Assembly (NCBI GenBank): GCA_020091685.1
Contig: CM034597.1
Span: 5,962,532-6,026,531, forward strand
From: Lutjanus erythropterus
Taxonomy: Eukaryota; Chordata; Actinopteri; Lutjaniformes; Lutjanidae
DNA length: 64,000 bases
Direction: 5' to 3'
Shown: in pieces, positions 34,053 through 47,500 of the stretch
How the letters are laid out: each line of letters starts with the position of its first letter
Position numbering within the stretch: the first letter of the stretch is position 1
Notes under the pieces: generated by a model
Database searches by the model: none
Told to the model about the DNA's origin: nothing
Seen by the model: only the letters and a program-made list of their open reading frames with translations
Position numbers and translations under genes: made by a program

Positions 34053-34780
34053 ATCTCAATATTAAAGTAATGTAACTTTCTGTTGCTTTTGTGTTAACTC
34101 AGTATAAATTATGGTGAAATTGTTAAACCCAGTGTTCCTCAAACTTTTACATCGTGTACGACCTCAGAAAATACTGAGCTCTCTAAGTACCACCTAACTG
34201 TTCTTGGCCGTCTGGTGGCTGTGGACACTTCACTCACGGTTCTGAAGTGGCCACTAGCACAAGAGCAAGTTCACGGTCGACCACTTCCTTTCAACACAGC
34301 AGCTTAAACTCCTCCTGATCTGCACCTCTCCTCGTAATAGTTCCCGTCTGGAGCCACAACCGCAGTGTTTTTGAAGAATTTATTTTCCGTCTCAGTCTAC
34401 CTTGTATCTACTAGTAATCATAGATGATGTATGAGCGTGCTACATGCATGTAGCAGGTTGATGTTCAGATATGATCGTATTGTATATTTTTTCAAATATT
34501 TTGTTTTATTTTAAGAAAATGTTTCTGATATTCCTCCGTGTACCACTAGAAGCAGCTCGCGTACCAGAAGTGGTACGTGTACCACAGTTTGAGAATCTAG
34601 GGCTTAACATAATGCAGTGTTTTTAGGGCTGCAACTAATGATTATTCTCCCAGTTAACTGATGAGATGTTTGGTCCATGAAATGTAAGAAAGCAATGAAA
34701 AATGTTGATCAAAGCTCAAGATGACGTCCTCAAATGTCTTGCTTTGTCCACATCACAGAGATATTCAGTTTGCTGTCAGA
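34053..34780 (+). mobile_element. composite MITE, copy 2 (partial, head-to-head with copy 1, interrupted)
   Basis: It starts ATCTCAATATTAAAGTAATG, runs to GGTGAAATTGTTAAAC, is interrupted at about 34130-34602, and resumes CTTAACATAATGCAGTGTTT with GGGCTGCAACTAATGATT. It lies in the opposite orientation to copy 1. Confidence 0.55.
34131..34602. mobile_element. hAT-like element (CTCAAAC ends) inserted in the composite MITE
   Basis: The left end is CAGTGTTCCTCAAACTTTT; the right end in complement is CCTAGATTCTCAAACTGTGG. The right part (CCGTGTACCACTAGAAGCAG, GTGGTACGTGTACCAC) is repeated in complement at 55.54-55.64 kb. Flanks GTTAAACC/CTTAACAT are a possible decayed target duplication. Confidence 0.55.
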
Positions 34781-37400
34781 GAGGTTGAGAGTTACAAACA
34801 GCTGATCGACTTACAGTGGAGGAGTTGTCGTCACTTGTTATCAGTTCACACTACATGCATCATTCAGCTCTTTGCAGCCTGCCCGAGCTTCTTCAAGTCT
34901 GGGGAGGAGGGGGCGGCAGGGGGGGGAAACATCTCGCTTCAACCATAGATATAGCATATGAAGCAGGATTTCAACCTATTTAATATACAGTCTACGGCTC
35001 CAGCTCCCTGTTTGGACTGCTGTGCTCATTTTTGCATGTGCAGTTGCTCCGTGTTGCTCCTTTAAGTTAAAAACAGGTCGAAACAAAAACAGACGTTCAG
35101 CACTGGAAGAAGAGAAGGCTGGTTGTGGCATCACTGTCGAAGAAGCCAGTATTTCAACTTGGTATGTTTTCTTAATCTCTGATGACATAATATGATCATT
35201 CTATGATTAATTGCAGTAAATATATTACAGATTTATCCTTTAATTCTCTCCAACTTTAGAGAGGACATGCCACCATATAAATTTGGGGATGAGATGACTT
35301 CCAATCCATTCATTTTTCCACGTATTATTTAGTTTGTTACTCGTCTTTCAGCTGTTTTTAAAATAAAGATCTCTGGTCTGGTGCATCGTGAATCATGCTA
35401 AAACGCCATGTTCGCCTGTCCGTAGTCACGTGACTCCCTCCAATCCATTAAGTTTTGAAAAAGCAATTAGATATATGTGTTTATTTTTTTTAAAGGTTGA
35501 GCTTCATAACGATGAACACCAAGGATGCACGTCCAGGTTGAAGATTTAGATCAGGGACCCCAGCTGCAGAGGCAGAACATGTGTGAATAAAATCTGCCTG
35601 TGAACTCAATTGCAGCAACATTTCAGTACATATTTTGAAAGTTTGGAGCCAGAGATATCTATTTATCTCTGAATATATAAATATGAATTGATATATTTAC
35701 CCCGACGTGTTCACATTCTGATGAATCACATAAAGCTGGCGGGGGTATGATGTGTTTGGGTGGAAACACGGAGCTTGAGGGCAGTGACAGAGAGGATGAA
35801 TGGAAAGCTGGCTTCACCTCTGTGGAGAATAATCTTTATTTGCCATTTATGGTGTTACTAACAGCAAAGTGTGGGGTGAAATGAAATGCAAATAAGGAGC
35901 AAATTAAAAGACTTACATTACATTAAAAATAACATCTACTTTTCATGAGCTAAGACAAACAGCCATGTTTTCAGCTTTCTGACAATGCTTCTTTCAGATG
36001 ATCCACTGGCTTCAGAGACAGGGGCATTTCCAGACTTTTTTTTTTTGATTGGGGTGGCCCAAGTGGGGCCCTGACTTATGCAGGGGTGGCACTGCACACA
36101 TGCACACCAACTCACAAACAAATTAACTGCATAAATGCCATTCTACATGTCTGCTTTAATTGCTGACATTAAGCTGCAGTATTCTTGCATTTCTTTGCTT
36201 AAAAAGTCTACCGTCCCATCAATCAGCAGGTAGTCCTGCATCATCCTGTCAGGATTTATTTTACAATAATGACCTGATCATTGTGCATTATTGCATGGTT
36301 ACTTAAAAAAAAGAAGAAGAAAAAAGGAGAAATATCCAGCACCCATTATTATTACCTATAAAACATTGATCTAAGCTATTTTATAGTGTTATGTGAGTAA
36401 ATGTGAATTTAAGCTACTTTTTGATAAGCAGTGTAAATAAAAATTGCAGGAGGCTTTTTCTGGAGGCATTTTCTGGTCTGTTTCAGAGCAAACCCCGCTG
36501 CAGAAATAAGCAGAGAAGTTCTGCAGATTTCTGGCTGGGCTTGACCTGGCTCTGACAGCTAAATGTCACAAGCAAGGGGCTACTGATCTGGAAGAAGCTC
36601 TGATTATTCCAGGTAGCTCAGGAGACCCTAAAGATGGACTACGTAAACCCACAAGTACGCCAGCCTCCTACTGCAGCAGCCATGGTGCATTGCACATCTG
36701 ATGGAGGTGGGTTGTACAGAGCCATGGACAGACTTTCAGAGTATATGAGAGAAATGAGACAAATGACAGAGGAAAATAATTGACTGAGGTCCAGTGGCTG
36801 GACAGAGGAATGAGGAGCCCCTCCCTGTCGAGGTCAGTGTCAGTGTACCTGTGGGGAGCAAGACTGCCAATCATGCTGACCGCGGGGTGAACAGAGAGGG
36901 CGCTCTCCTGACTGTGGAGCAGAGGCAGAACCCGGGGAAAGCCGTGCTGGCTCTCTAAATTTGCGGAGCCCGTAAAGTAAAACAGAGGCTCTGTAGAGTT
37001 GAACAGAAGGCTTCGCTTTATTGCCGTGGGTCAACTGCAGGACAAACAGAACAACCACTTCAGTTTCTGGCCCTTCACAATAAGAGTCACAGATACAGGC
37101 TATACACTGCTTATCAAAAGATAACTTCAATTCATGTTTACTCAGATAACATTGTATACATAAATTTCAAAGTAATTTTATGGCTCTATTTCACAATACT
37201 GTCCTGCTCACTGTATATTATCCTGCTTCTTAAATGGTTATGTACTAAGAATAATCACTAATTTGACACAAAATATTGATATTAAAATGATTTTAGTGAT
37301 TGAAGAATGATTTTATTGTTCCTCCAGAGTCTATGACCAGAGCTGTGTCCAGTGCAACAGTTCTTCCAAACGGCGGTCATATAACAGACCTAAGAATGCT
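34781..37400. other. no gene recognised
   Basis: Unassigned non-coding sequence. Frames of up to 96 codons (36840-37130 minus) have no motif. A T-run lies at 36038-36047. Confidence 0.4.
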
Positions 37401-37407
37401 TTAATAC

Positions 37408-38490
37408 ATTGGGTCCCAACCTGGGGTCCAGGTCCCCCTTTGAAGGGTGCCAGAAATCACAGGGGTCCTCAAGACTTCGTCTGCTCCGAAGTCCTCAAAA
37501 TCAGACTTGTACGTTAACTACAATCACGATTTTAGGGTTTGTACACCTTTACCAAAGTCAAATTGAAGCACTTTTCAAGCATTTTTGGGGAATATTTTCA
37601 TGCTTTTCCTCTGCCTTAGAGCTGTGGTAAAATACTTCATTATACACAAAGTGAGTACTTCTATGATCAGGCTACTACCAACCAAAATCAAACTTTGTGA
37701 TTAAATTCTAAAAACGGATGGCAACGGAAAACCTGTTTGGAAAAATGTTTAAAAGTCTGTCTGTAAGTAGACTTGGCTTCCTATTGGGGTTGCAAATTTT
37801 GTGCTTTTACCTTAACCGATAATCATTTCCTTATCCAGTGAATGGATCCATCTCACAAAATAATGTCAAATGGCACACAATTAACACCACTGCTAGACTA
37901 TTGATTAATCATCAGTTAATATATGTTCAATTATTTTATTTCTTATCTAAAAAGATAACTAACTAATTCAGTCAGGCAGAGATTTATTATGAGAGTAATG
38001 TGATTAGAATTTCAAGCATGTTCCAAGCACTTTTCAAACCTTGAAAGCACCGCATTAAAATTTAAGTGTTTTCAAGTATTTCCTGCACCTGTATCAACCC
38101 TGCAATTCATATCAAAGTCTGTGTACAAAACTAGTTAAAAAGATATATTTCTATGTCCTCAATTAAAAACAGTCGGCTCCGTCATGGGCTACAACTCTGT
38201 GACCTTTCCATGTCTGTGGTAGTTGATAATCATGTTTCTTTTGGTCAGGATGAGTGTGTACAAGCTGCTCTGTTGGGCTGTTAAAAGAAAAATGCCAAGC
38301 TGACACTAAAAAAGGGTAAAGGTTCTAAGAATGAAACGTTTTAATTGACTTTTATTTTGGACAGTAAAGCTTTGGAATGACTCAATTATTCCTTTGGTGT
38401 GTGTGCACGTGTGTTTGGGCGGGGGGGCTCAGCTTTCCATAGATACAAGTCGGATGGGCTTCAAGGAAAAAAGGTTGGGACCCACAGCTC
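37408..38490. mobile_element. hAT-like element with GGGTCCCAACC ends
   Basis: The left end CATTGGGTCCCAACCTGGGG is mirrored by AAGGTTGGGACCCACAG at about 38472-38489. Flanks CTTTAATA and CTCTAACT are only a possible, decayed duplication. The ends resemble a Charlie-type family I know from fish and mammals. It has no coding frame. Confidence 0.5.
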
Positions 38491-38529
38491 TAACTGACCA
38501 ATCAGAATAAAGTATTTAACAAATGTTAT

Positions 38530-38640
38530 AATTAGGGGTGGGACTTTAACACATTAAATATGATTAATTAATTACAAAAAAAAAAAAAAACACATCAAAA
38601 AATTTACGCATTTAATCGCAGTTTGCACTCCAGACAACAC
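38530..38640. repeat. GGGGTGGGACTTTAAC-type repeat end
   Basis: GGGGTGGGACTTTAACACAT, then ATTAATTAATTAC, an A-run (38576-38590) and GCATTTAATCGCAG. This resembles one end of a common fish repeat; the other end was not found. Confidence 0.35.
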
Positions 38641-38897
38641 GGAACATTTGTCAGTGCACGAGTTCCTGGTCAATCGATCACACTGATGCATATGATGTGG
38701 TCCGTCACAGATGATTATCTTCAGGTTCTGAAGTGTGAAAGAAAGGGAACGGAAAGATGAACAACAGAGGAATCGGTGATATAAGGGATGTGGTGAATAA
38801 ATGCAGAAGATAAATGTTTAATTCCATCTGAGCAGGTGAGTCTTTACTGCAGGAGTCACCACACAGAGGCTCATCAGTCAGGGCAGGTGGCAGGAAT

Positions 38898-39870
38898 AAC
38901 CAGGGTCGGAAAATGTATTCCAATAAACTAATTACTTTTTAAAAAATGTGATCAGTAACCTTAACCAAGTATCACAATATAAAGAAATGTAACTTGATTA
39001 CTTTCTCTTACTTCTGGATAAAATATGGTGAAATTGTTTAGCCTAATATAATGTTTTTATGGCTGCAACTAAGGATTATTTTCATCATCCATTAATCGGT
39101 TGATTATTTTCTCAACTAATCGTTTACTTGTTTGGTCCCTAAAAATGTCAGACAATGGTGTAAAATGTTGATCAAAGCTCAAGATAATGTCCTCAAATGT
39201 CCAGAAAATATTCACATTTAAGGAGCTGAAATCAGAGCATTTTAATATTTTTTTAATTAAAAATGACTAAAGACTATTAATTAATTAATCCTGTCACAAT
39301 GTAGTCACTGGAAAAGTAGGTCCAAACATGTGGACATGGACCACGGCTGATTATTTTCATGATTAATGGTTATTTGCCTGTGCAATGTCAGAAAATGGTG
39401 AAAAATATTGATCAGAAACAGTTTTCACGTTTTCAAAATTATCAAAGATCAACATGACGTCCTCAAATGTCTTGTTTTACCCACAATCCAAAAATATTCA
39501 GTTTACTGTCAGAGACGAGTAAAGAAATCAGAAAACATTCACATCTAAGAAGCTAGAATTTGAACATTTGGAGAGATTTTGTTCTTAAAAATGACTCAGA
39601 ATGATGGACTGATTATCAGAATAGATGCAGGTTAATTTAATAGTTGACTAATTATAGATTAAAGGTGAAATTTCCACCCAGTGAAGCACTTTTTCACTAG
39701 AGGCCATCATAATGAATTAGAAGCTGTGTGAACACTGTGCAGGGTAGGATATCACTCTTTATAATATATTTTTATCTGTAATTGTAATGGATTACAGTTA
39801 ATCTTTTTTGTATCCAGATGATATAATCCTGTTACATTAAATCCGTTACTCCCCATGCCTGTTCTGGGAA
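38898..39870 (+). mobile_element. composite MITE, copy 3
   Basis: It shares with the copies at 33.25-34.78 kb: GTATTCCAATA, CAAGTATCACAATAT, GGTGAAATTGTTTAGCCTAA, GGCTGCAACTAAGGATTATT, two rounds of GATCAAAGCTCAAGAT/GTCCTCAAATGTC and a TTACTCCCCATGCCTGTTC end. The internal repeat is duplicated here (39060-39300 and 39340-39660). Confidence 0.6.
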
Positions 39871-40810
39871 TAACTTCCAGTATCATTCTTTGATAAACAG
39901 AATCAGTCTGGTGGGGCTGAGAGACGTTACTCATGAACAGAGTTGACTCAGCCTCCTTCATCAGTTTGTTTGTGTCACTGACTCTGTTGCTGTCTACCTG
40001 CATCTGCTGGAGCTTCTCTCGCTTTGGCGTGGGCTGAAAATTAATTAAACATTACAGTACACAGTCCACGCTTAGTTGAACTGACAAAAACAATTATGAT
40101 ACGGTTTTTAAACAAAAGAAGAGTAAAAAGGCCCTTTGACACTGGATCTTGCCTGTAGTAGTTTCGTTTGTTCCTGATCACCATTATATGTTCACATATT
40201 TACACTGTAAAAATTTACTATTTGTTTTAACTTTAAAAGCTCATTGACCAGGCTGCCTTCAATTTTTTGGTTGACTTAATTTGAATAGGCAAGTTGAGGT
40301 AATTTTGTAATGACTCAAAACAAATAAACTTTTCTAATCACATAAACTACACAATATTAATTCAGTTGAACATGAGAAAACATGCCGTTGCCCTGACAAA
40401 CATTTGTAACATTTAACTTTTAATTAAGTAATTCATTATTACTTTCATCACAGCTGAGTGTTTTAATTGTTGTAAAAACAAATCATGACTTATCTTCCAG
40501 TGTCTCAGAGACACACAGCAAGTTGTCATGTTTTTCAGACTATAAAAAGAAGGGTCATGCTGGGAAGTCTGCTTATATGCGGATCATGTTTCCTTTGCAA
40601 TTTAATTTAATGAGTTGATTGAAGTTAGAGGAATTAATGTTTATTTTCTTAAAATAAATACTAGAAATTTTAAATTTTAATTCAAAAATAAAAATGTATA
40701 TTAATATTAGTTTAACCAACTACATTTCAGTGTATGAAAATAAATTATGTCATAGATGAATACTCTGACTTGTAAACATCCAAGACATCTTAAGAACATT
40801 TAATAAATAT
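39871..40810. other. no gene recognised
   Basis: AT-rich sequence with no coding signal. Confidence 0.4.
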
Positions 40811-40811
40811 T

Positions 40812-41245
40812 TAGCTTGCGAGGCAGCTAGATTTGCGAGATCGCACAAGAATCCATTTTGCCAAGCTTTCGAGCCATTTGTTTGCATCTGCACCAAAAAT
40901 GGTGCAGCCAATCAGCGTCCTAGTAGGGACTACCAGCAGCTGTCAGCGACTCATCTCAAACAAACAATGGCGGCTCCTGAAGAGGTTAGCTCAGATACTG
41001 CGATAGCGTCAGTTATATCAGAACTGGAGAGTATTTCTTCTTTGAAAGAAGCACAAAGAACAATACTGGAGGCTTTCCCCCGCTGAAAATATGTTTTCGC
41101 TCTCCTCCTAAACGGCTTCAGCAAGAGGTTGATCTGTTTGGTTGAAGTTAGCCCGTGCATTTTTGGAAAGTGCCTGCCCTTTTCCAAACAGTTTGTTAGG
41201 ATGACTTCTCAGATGGTTCTGTGTTCTGGCATGTCAGGTTAAATA
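40812..41245 (+). mobile_element. repeat carrying a RecQ-like helicase fragment, copy 2
   Basis: ATG 40966 opens MAAPEEVSSDTAIASVISEL, followed by SSLKEAQRTILEAF and a stop at 41085. After that, another frame reads YVFALLLNGFSKRLI, a shifted and altered form of DVFALLPTGFGKSLI. The intact start and 39-codon frame make this the best-kept N-terminus of the three copies. The hairpin after it is broken: CAGATGGTTCTGTG is kept at 41211-41224 but the second arm is reduced. The flanks match 4435-4660 (GCCAATTAGC/GCCAATCAGC, CATCTCAAACAAACAA). Confidence 0.6.
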
Positions 41246-41559
41246 AATGGACTCTACATACACATTTCACGTGTGATTTAATACACATTTTCTTTTGGAG
41301 TTTTGGACATAGTAATAGCAGTCAGAGATGACCTTTGCTGTCACGGTCACAAGAGTTTTGACCATGATCTTTGTCATGGCGAAACAGCCAGTTTAGTTAA
41401 GTTTATGCACCAAAACTAAGTGGCTATGTTCAGGAAAAAGTAAGATTGAGGGTGATCTACTGGCGGAATATGGCCATAATAGAATATAATATTTATAAGT
41501 ACATTTTCATGAATGTATAATCACCTGAAAATAAGAATCGTAGTGTTTTTGTTACCTAT

Positions 41560-41760
41560 GAGTCATTTATATATACAGCAGGCGCGGGTCAGGGTTCAGG
41601 CATCAGGGTCCTACAGCAGCCCAGAATGGACAAACCAATAACTGGGTCCACATCCAGCCACTCGTGTTTTGTGCACGTTTGGTAGCCACCGTAGGTTCTA
41701 CTCACGCTTGTCTGCAAGCTCACCACTAGATGCCACTAGATCCTAGATTATGTAATTTAA
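41560..41760. repeat. repeat fragment (CCCAGAATGGACAAACCA/GATGCCACTAGATCC type)
   Basis: CTACAGCAGCCCAGAATGGA recurs as CTACAGTAGCCCAGAATAGA at about 57562, each followed by CAAACCA. It is a fragment of a repeat type I know from fish, with unclear ends. Confidence 0.4.
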
Positions 41761-42959
41761 CTTAAGTACTAAATCAAAAATAAATTCATGTTGACTTTTG
41801 GTTTCACACAGGACACAAACTGCAGTCTCCTGGATCAAAGTCCTCTGTTTGTTTGACCCATCCGTCCACCTCATCCTCCTCAAAGTGTGGTCTTGTCTCT
41901 GTTGCTCTTCACACTTCTGGTGCCTCTGCAATTTATGAATCTGTTGCCCCTGTCCTTCTGATCCGCAATGTTTAGTTTGGAATGTGATTTCTTGCAGTCC
42001 AATCACAAAGAACAGAACACTGACAATGTTTACATGGCCCTGACAGACAGAACAGCTGTGTATACCTAATTCACTCGGACTATTCGAGCTCCCACGTTCA
42101 GCTATCACTCCACCTTCTCTGTTGACTCTTTTATAATAGGATATGTGTGAGAGTGACTCAGAACAGCGTGAGGGGCTGCTGAAGGCCTTTTGATGGGTTG
42201 TACATTTAGAGCCATCTGCATTTGCATTGTGAAAAGAAACAGGTATGTGGAGTCTCTTTTCATGAGACTGTGTGGCTGCTAAATCATTTCTATTAAATGC
42301 TGTGTTGACTTTTCTGTCAGTAAAGTTTTACCTGTACACATCACTCATCTAGCAAGCATAACTAGAGCTGTCAAGCTTTCCATTTCTCTACACGTTGAAG
42401 GTGTGCAGAAGGCTCTGAGAAGAATGATACTTATGAGTCTGGGTGGTGGCGTCTTTTCTGTAGTCTCTCAAAAACATGAAACACAAGAGCACAAGTGTGG
42501 GGAATGGATTAAACTCTTCATCTGCTCTAGCATAAGCTGCAAACATTAGCATTTCCAGCTGACTAACACTAGCTACCTAGCTGCAATAAATTTACCTCCA
42601 GCCAAGCTTGTTAGATTGCACTGTGTCTGCGTTTGGCCAACAATGATGCATCTCATTCTGGCTCGCTGTTCCGGGTCTAAGCCGAGTTACATTAGTTCTT
42701 ATCCCGGTTGTCTTCTGCGATCACAGTCTGGCTGGTCCATCTCAAAGTCCGCTAATCTAGTCCCTGTGTTTCCTTTTCCCATGTTAATGACAGTGTTTCT
42801 GTCATCTATCATGTAGATATACCAGCCGTAATTCCCCATCCAACCAATGTTTTGGTGTTTGATGTAAGCTAGTTTTAGCCTCAGTCGTTTTACATTGTTA
42901 TATCATGGACGTAGCTGTTAGATAACTTTGCATATACACTTTCACATGGTTCTTGTTTT

Positions 42960-43270
42960 AAAACGTGTCAGATGGAAACATTAAAACAGTTTTTTCACAC
43001 GAAAACAGCGTTGCAGATTCTCTGAAACAATGTAAGTGAATGGTGACCAGAATAAAACATAAAATGCCTCCATACTGCTCGCCTTTTGTAATCCAAGTCT
43101 CCTAAATACCCAACATGCCAAGCTGACTAAAAAATGTTATTGACACCATGTTTTTAGCCTGAATCTTCACTGTAGCTCCTTAGCTTGGAGCCACAAAGCC
43201 TGACCCTCAGTCAGCATGAGGGTGAGTAGATAGTAACTGAATTTTGAATTTGGGTCAACTATCCCTTTAA
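42960..43270 (-). mobile_element. TTAA-flanked MITE, copy 2
   Basis: The terminus at 43200-43270 reads CATGAGGGTGAGTAGATAGT...GGGTCAACTATCCCTTTAA, the inverted form of the end at 10897. The inner part shares CATAAAATGCCTCCATACTG and GTAATCCAAGTC with the other copies. The opposite terminus is not clear. Confidence 0.65.
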
Positions 43271-43399
43271 AATAGTTGCCAAATAATATGATAATTGATT
43301 GGTTGATGTTGAGTTGTTTCAGCTCTACACTACAACAGCATTTTCACACACACACCCCTCACACACTCCGACCCACACTTTAACTGCAGTGTTCTGTTC

Positions 43400-43660
43400 A
43401 ATACTAAAAACTATGCAGCCTTCACTGCTTGTATATATGTTTATCTGCTATATATGTAAGTATAGCTGTATATATGTCAATATTTTTTTCAGCACTTTAT
43501 ATTTTATCGAAAAGAATGCACATCCTAACTTATAATTAATGTTTTAGTTCTTACTTCTGTTTTTTTTTTTTTTTTTTCTGGCCAAAGTTTTTCAAACAAC
43601 TGTGCTTGTATAACCACTGTGACAATAAACATCTTTAATCTTGAAAACTAGAGAATAATC
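43400..43660 (+). repeat. retroelement-like 3' tail and T-run
   Basis: A T-run (43560-43578) followed by CTTGTATAACCACTGTGACAATAAACATC and TTTAATCTTGAAA looks like the 3' end of a fish LINE or SINE as I remember such tails. No coding part is seen. Confidence 0.3.
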
Positions 43661-43689
43661 TGTGCCTTTAGCATGAACTTGTGCACATC

Positions 43690-43935
43690 AACATTCATCA
43701 GTTTTCTGCCATTCACCAATTCTGTTCCTCACCCCTAAAAGATCATTGATGTGGCAGATTTTACAGTATGCATTCTTAGGAAGTCTGGTTTGGTGTCTGT
43801 TGTTGTCCAGGTAGAAGCAGAAGGTTTCTAGAGTCGTATAGAGCTTATACATGTACGTTGTCAGAAACAGGCTGTATTAATGAAAAGAAAACAAAAAAGG
43901 TGTGAAAAATTGGCTGAAATCAGGAGAAACACAGA
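43690..43935 (+). repeat. repeat related to 23.04-23.27 kb
   Basis: It shares AACATTCATCAGTTTTCT, TGTTGTTGTCCAG and GTCAGAAACAGGCTG in order with 23055-23210. Confidence 0.45.
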
Positions 43936-44019
43936 CAAAATGTGATCCCAGAAGAAAATAGGGTCTGAAAAGTGAAGCCAACTCAGTTCAATCAGGAGAG
44001 ACTAAGAGTAAAAGAAAAT

Positions 44020-44520
44020 GGTTTATTGACACGTGCATGAGATATGAAACATGAAGAGTCTTTGGCAGTTAGACCCCATTGAGGTGAAACAATATGCACA
44101 TATAAAAATGGAGGTCATGAATCTATAGTGAAGAGAAACCCCCCGGGGTCTAGACACTGGTGGTGGTGGTGAAGAGGTGCAAAGCAGAGACTGGTGAGGT
44201 GAAGTGGTTCTGGACTCCTGCTGCCTGGACCTGAAGACTGGAGGAGAGGACGTCAGGGAGGATCGAGGTGAACATCTTCTGCTGCCTGGGTCCAATGACT
44301 GGAGGAGAGAGAGGGATGGAGGAGGGTCACACGACTGATTGAATGACAACTGATGGAGCAAAGACAGAGGTGATTTATAGTTTGGCAGCAGCAAATTGAC
44401 TGGCTACCGCGACTGTGGCAAAATCTGATTGGATTGAAAATATGAAGGTGAAGGCCCACAACAGCTGATTAGAGGGAATAGGAGGAGAGAGCTGGAGTAA
44501 AGGAAGTTGTGAATGAAGGC
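44020..44520. repeat. repeat with a short internal duplication
   Basis: CTGCTGCCTGGACCTGAAGA and CTGCTGCCTGGGTCCAATGA, each followed by CTGGAGGAGAG, lie about 62 bp apart (44218 and 44279). The open frame on the minus strand here is a product of this repeat. Confidence 0.4.
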
Positions 44521-47500
44521 GGCGTAATAGAAGGTCTTCCTGATTGAACTTACGCTGAGCTACATAGGAGCCAAAAACTTGAGTTCTTGGAATCACTACT
44601 TGAGTCTCCATACACACCCTTATTAAAATTCCAAACTTTACAGTAACAATAAACATGTTTACAGCCTGGCACAAAAAACGGTTTTGGCCTCTATGTCTCA
44701 ACCTCATGACAACTATACGGGAGGTCAATTCTTATACGACTCAGACATTAAAATTAGATTAAGTTCGGTATAATTAAAGGTGTGCCCACTTTGAGTGACA
44801 GGTAGGTGTTGGACAGATGTGAGCTGTGAGTAGCCCCTCAATTCGGCCACTCAACAGTCCACCTCTTTGCCCATTTTTGAATTAGCCAGGAGTCAGCTGA
44901 ATCAGACACTGCATAGATGGTAAATGATCATACTGTCCATGCTTTTAACTTGTGTAGCAGGCAAACAGAATTTCAAATATGCTTCATTTTTGTATGCGAA
45001 TGTTGCTGGGGTGAGAGGGGCTTCTGTAAATCTAACATTCAAAATGAGAGGGAATTATAAGTCAAATATTAATCCACACAAAGAGTGAAGTGTTTATATA
45101 TTGCTGAACAAAGTGTTTTACAAAGACATTTTGTAACTAACATTACCATTTTTAACATTAGGAAGGTGTGGGAAAAACAATGCTAACATTAAATGTTAAT
45201 CAGGTAATGTGCTATTAAAGATTAGCTTGTTGTATGCAGTGATTTTGTGTTGATGAAGTAACACTGTGAGCGGGAAGGAGTTAAAAAATACTGGCAAATA
45301 ACTGCAATTTCTATAAGTGACTTTGGGTGCACATATTTCAGTAAAATCAACACTATCATTTACAAGAGATGTTTGTATATTAACTTAGTAACTGTGTCAC
45401 AATAGATTTTAAAATTACCCTTCTAATCTGGTTATATGGATCAAACAATGCAAAGAATTTGTGATGTGAGCTGATCGATGAGGGGAGGGTCCATTAGCAG
45501 GCTGTAACATGTAGCATCAGGTGGACAGGTTAACATAAAACAAGACCTAACCAGGTATTTTTCTCGTTAAAGGTTCTGGGCCACTCAGCAAATTGCCCAG
45601 CTGTCCTAATGTTAAATCCAGCACAGGAAGAAGAAAAAAAAAAACATGGTGATGGCATGATGACAAAATCCATCTTGACAAATATGAATCACTCGCTCTA
45701 CAGTAAGCTGATGCACAAACAAACCATCTTTGGCTTCGGTGGAAGTTTTTCTTGAATCTAAATCAAGCTCATATGCGAGGCACCACTGATCCGTGTTTGC
45801 GCTGCCCTCTTTAATACAATTATGCTGAATAACGAAAGAGGAAGCTGATATTAAAGTTATTAGAGTTACAAAATTACTAACTCAAATGCAATATCCCAGC
45901 CGTGATGAATCAAATACCACATGACTGAGCTGCATTTAGAATAGCATCCTCCTCAGCAGAGACGTACGCTGACTCTGACAAAGGTCACATTATGCAAACA
46001 CCAGTGGGGAAAAACACTGCTGTGCCTTATAGGATGAACTCAACCCTCCCTAGCAAGGAACGATCATCATTAAGGTTAAAACACCTTTCATTGCAGGTAG
46101 AGAAATGCCAAATTTAAGAAAAATAATACTCAAGGGTGTGCTTTAATGTCATTAGTAGCACAACAGTGATGCAGTAAGTGCAAGCATCACTGAAGTAAAG
46201 CTCACCCTCTACATCTGTAAACTTCACGTGTATTTTTAAGCTAGTAGCACCATGTCACAGAGTCACCATGGCACAGCTGATGGAGGATGCTGAATGCAGT
46301 TTGTAGAGATGCACCTATGGACTGGCCAGATACTGGAACCCATCATATTCACGCACATGTTCTGCACAATGGTCACATCTGGCGCTCAGCACACTCTGAC
46401 CCAGCGTAACACCCACAAAAGCGCTGATCACAGCCGCACACACTCAGACACATATTTTCATGAAGTCGATGTTAGTGACAGAGTGCAAGAACAAGACAAA
46501 GAGAAGACAGACAGTCTACAAGGAGGCGCAAAAGTTGAGCAGCTGGCGATTTTGCAGTACAGCTGTAAACATTCTAGCTCTTCAGGCTAATATTAGCCAG
46601 TTCACAGAGGGACAGTTAAAATCACATCTCCTGTTGTGGCTGAAGAATAAACAACCTGTGTTGATGCATCTCCTCAAACATTTTCTCATCCAGGCCCGTT
46701 TAACTTCTGTGTCTGTTCTTCTCACTGCAAAGTTTTACTACAGCAAACTGCTGCACCGCATCAGTCTCTGGTTTGTTTACGTCTGCTCAGTATTTTAGGG
46801 TAAAAGTAAAGATCTCAGCCGATGCACTCAGTGCATTCCATTGCATCGCATCGACTTGCTGTACCAGTTTTGAGTCTTATCCTGGCTGTGATGCTATTCT
46901 GGACATGACATTTATGTAGAACCCTGATTATTCATGTCTCTGTTTTGATGGTTCTAACAGTATCTGTCACAGCTGGTTATACAGGGCAACAGGGATAGGA
47001 CCCAAACATGGACAGCTGAGGCAGATTAGGATAGTTATATATGTATATATGTGTATATACATATAGCTATACACAGGCTTACAGGCAGGTTCAGGCACAC
47101 ATTGCAGATTGCAGCATACAAGATAACTTGATCATAGGACATGAGCAACACTGCAACTTTGAAGAACTGACAGAGGAGCAAAGGAAGTGGTTGGGAGCTC
47201 AGCGTTGTAGTGTTGTCGATGGAGTCATGGGAAAAACGTACTTTAGCCACATATTTAAGGCCCACCAATAAAAAAAAACATTATCTGTTTAATTGTGCGC
47301 CATATTTTGAGGTTTTTCACCACTTTACTTTGCCTTCAGACAGCATTTCATTTTCCCACTATATTTTTTCAACTGTAGCACTCAGCTGTATTCCTACATA
47401 TAAGAGCGCTTGCCTGTGTGGCACTGTATCCCTCCACAGATCAGCTGTTTGGGTCAGAAAGCTGCCAGATCAGACTGAAATCAAACTTTAGCGTCCTTAA

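Noticed and set aside
44023..44394. 123-codon minus-strand Ser/Pro-rich frame
   Set aside because: Falls on a repeat with an internal 62-bp duplication; sequence is simple and without motifs.
46294..46798. Overlapping frames of 98 and 112 codons as a possible gene
   Set aside because: No domain, no splice partner, and two frames open over the same bases.
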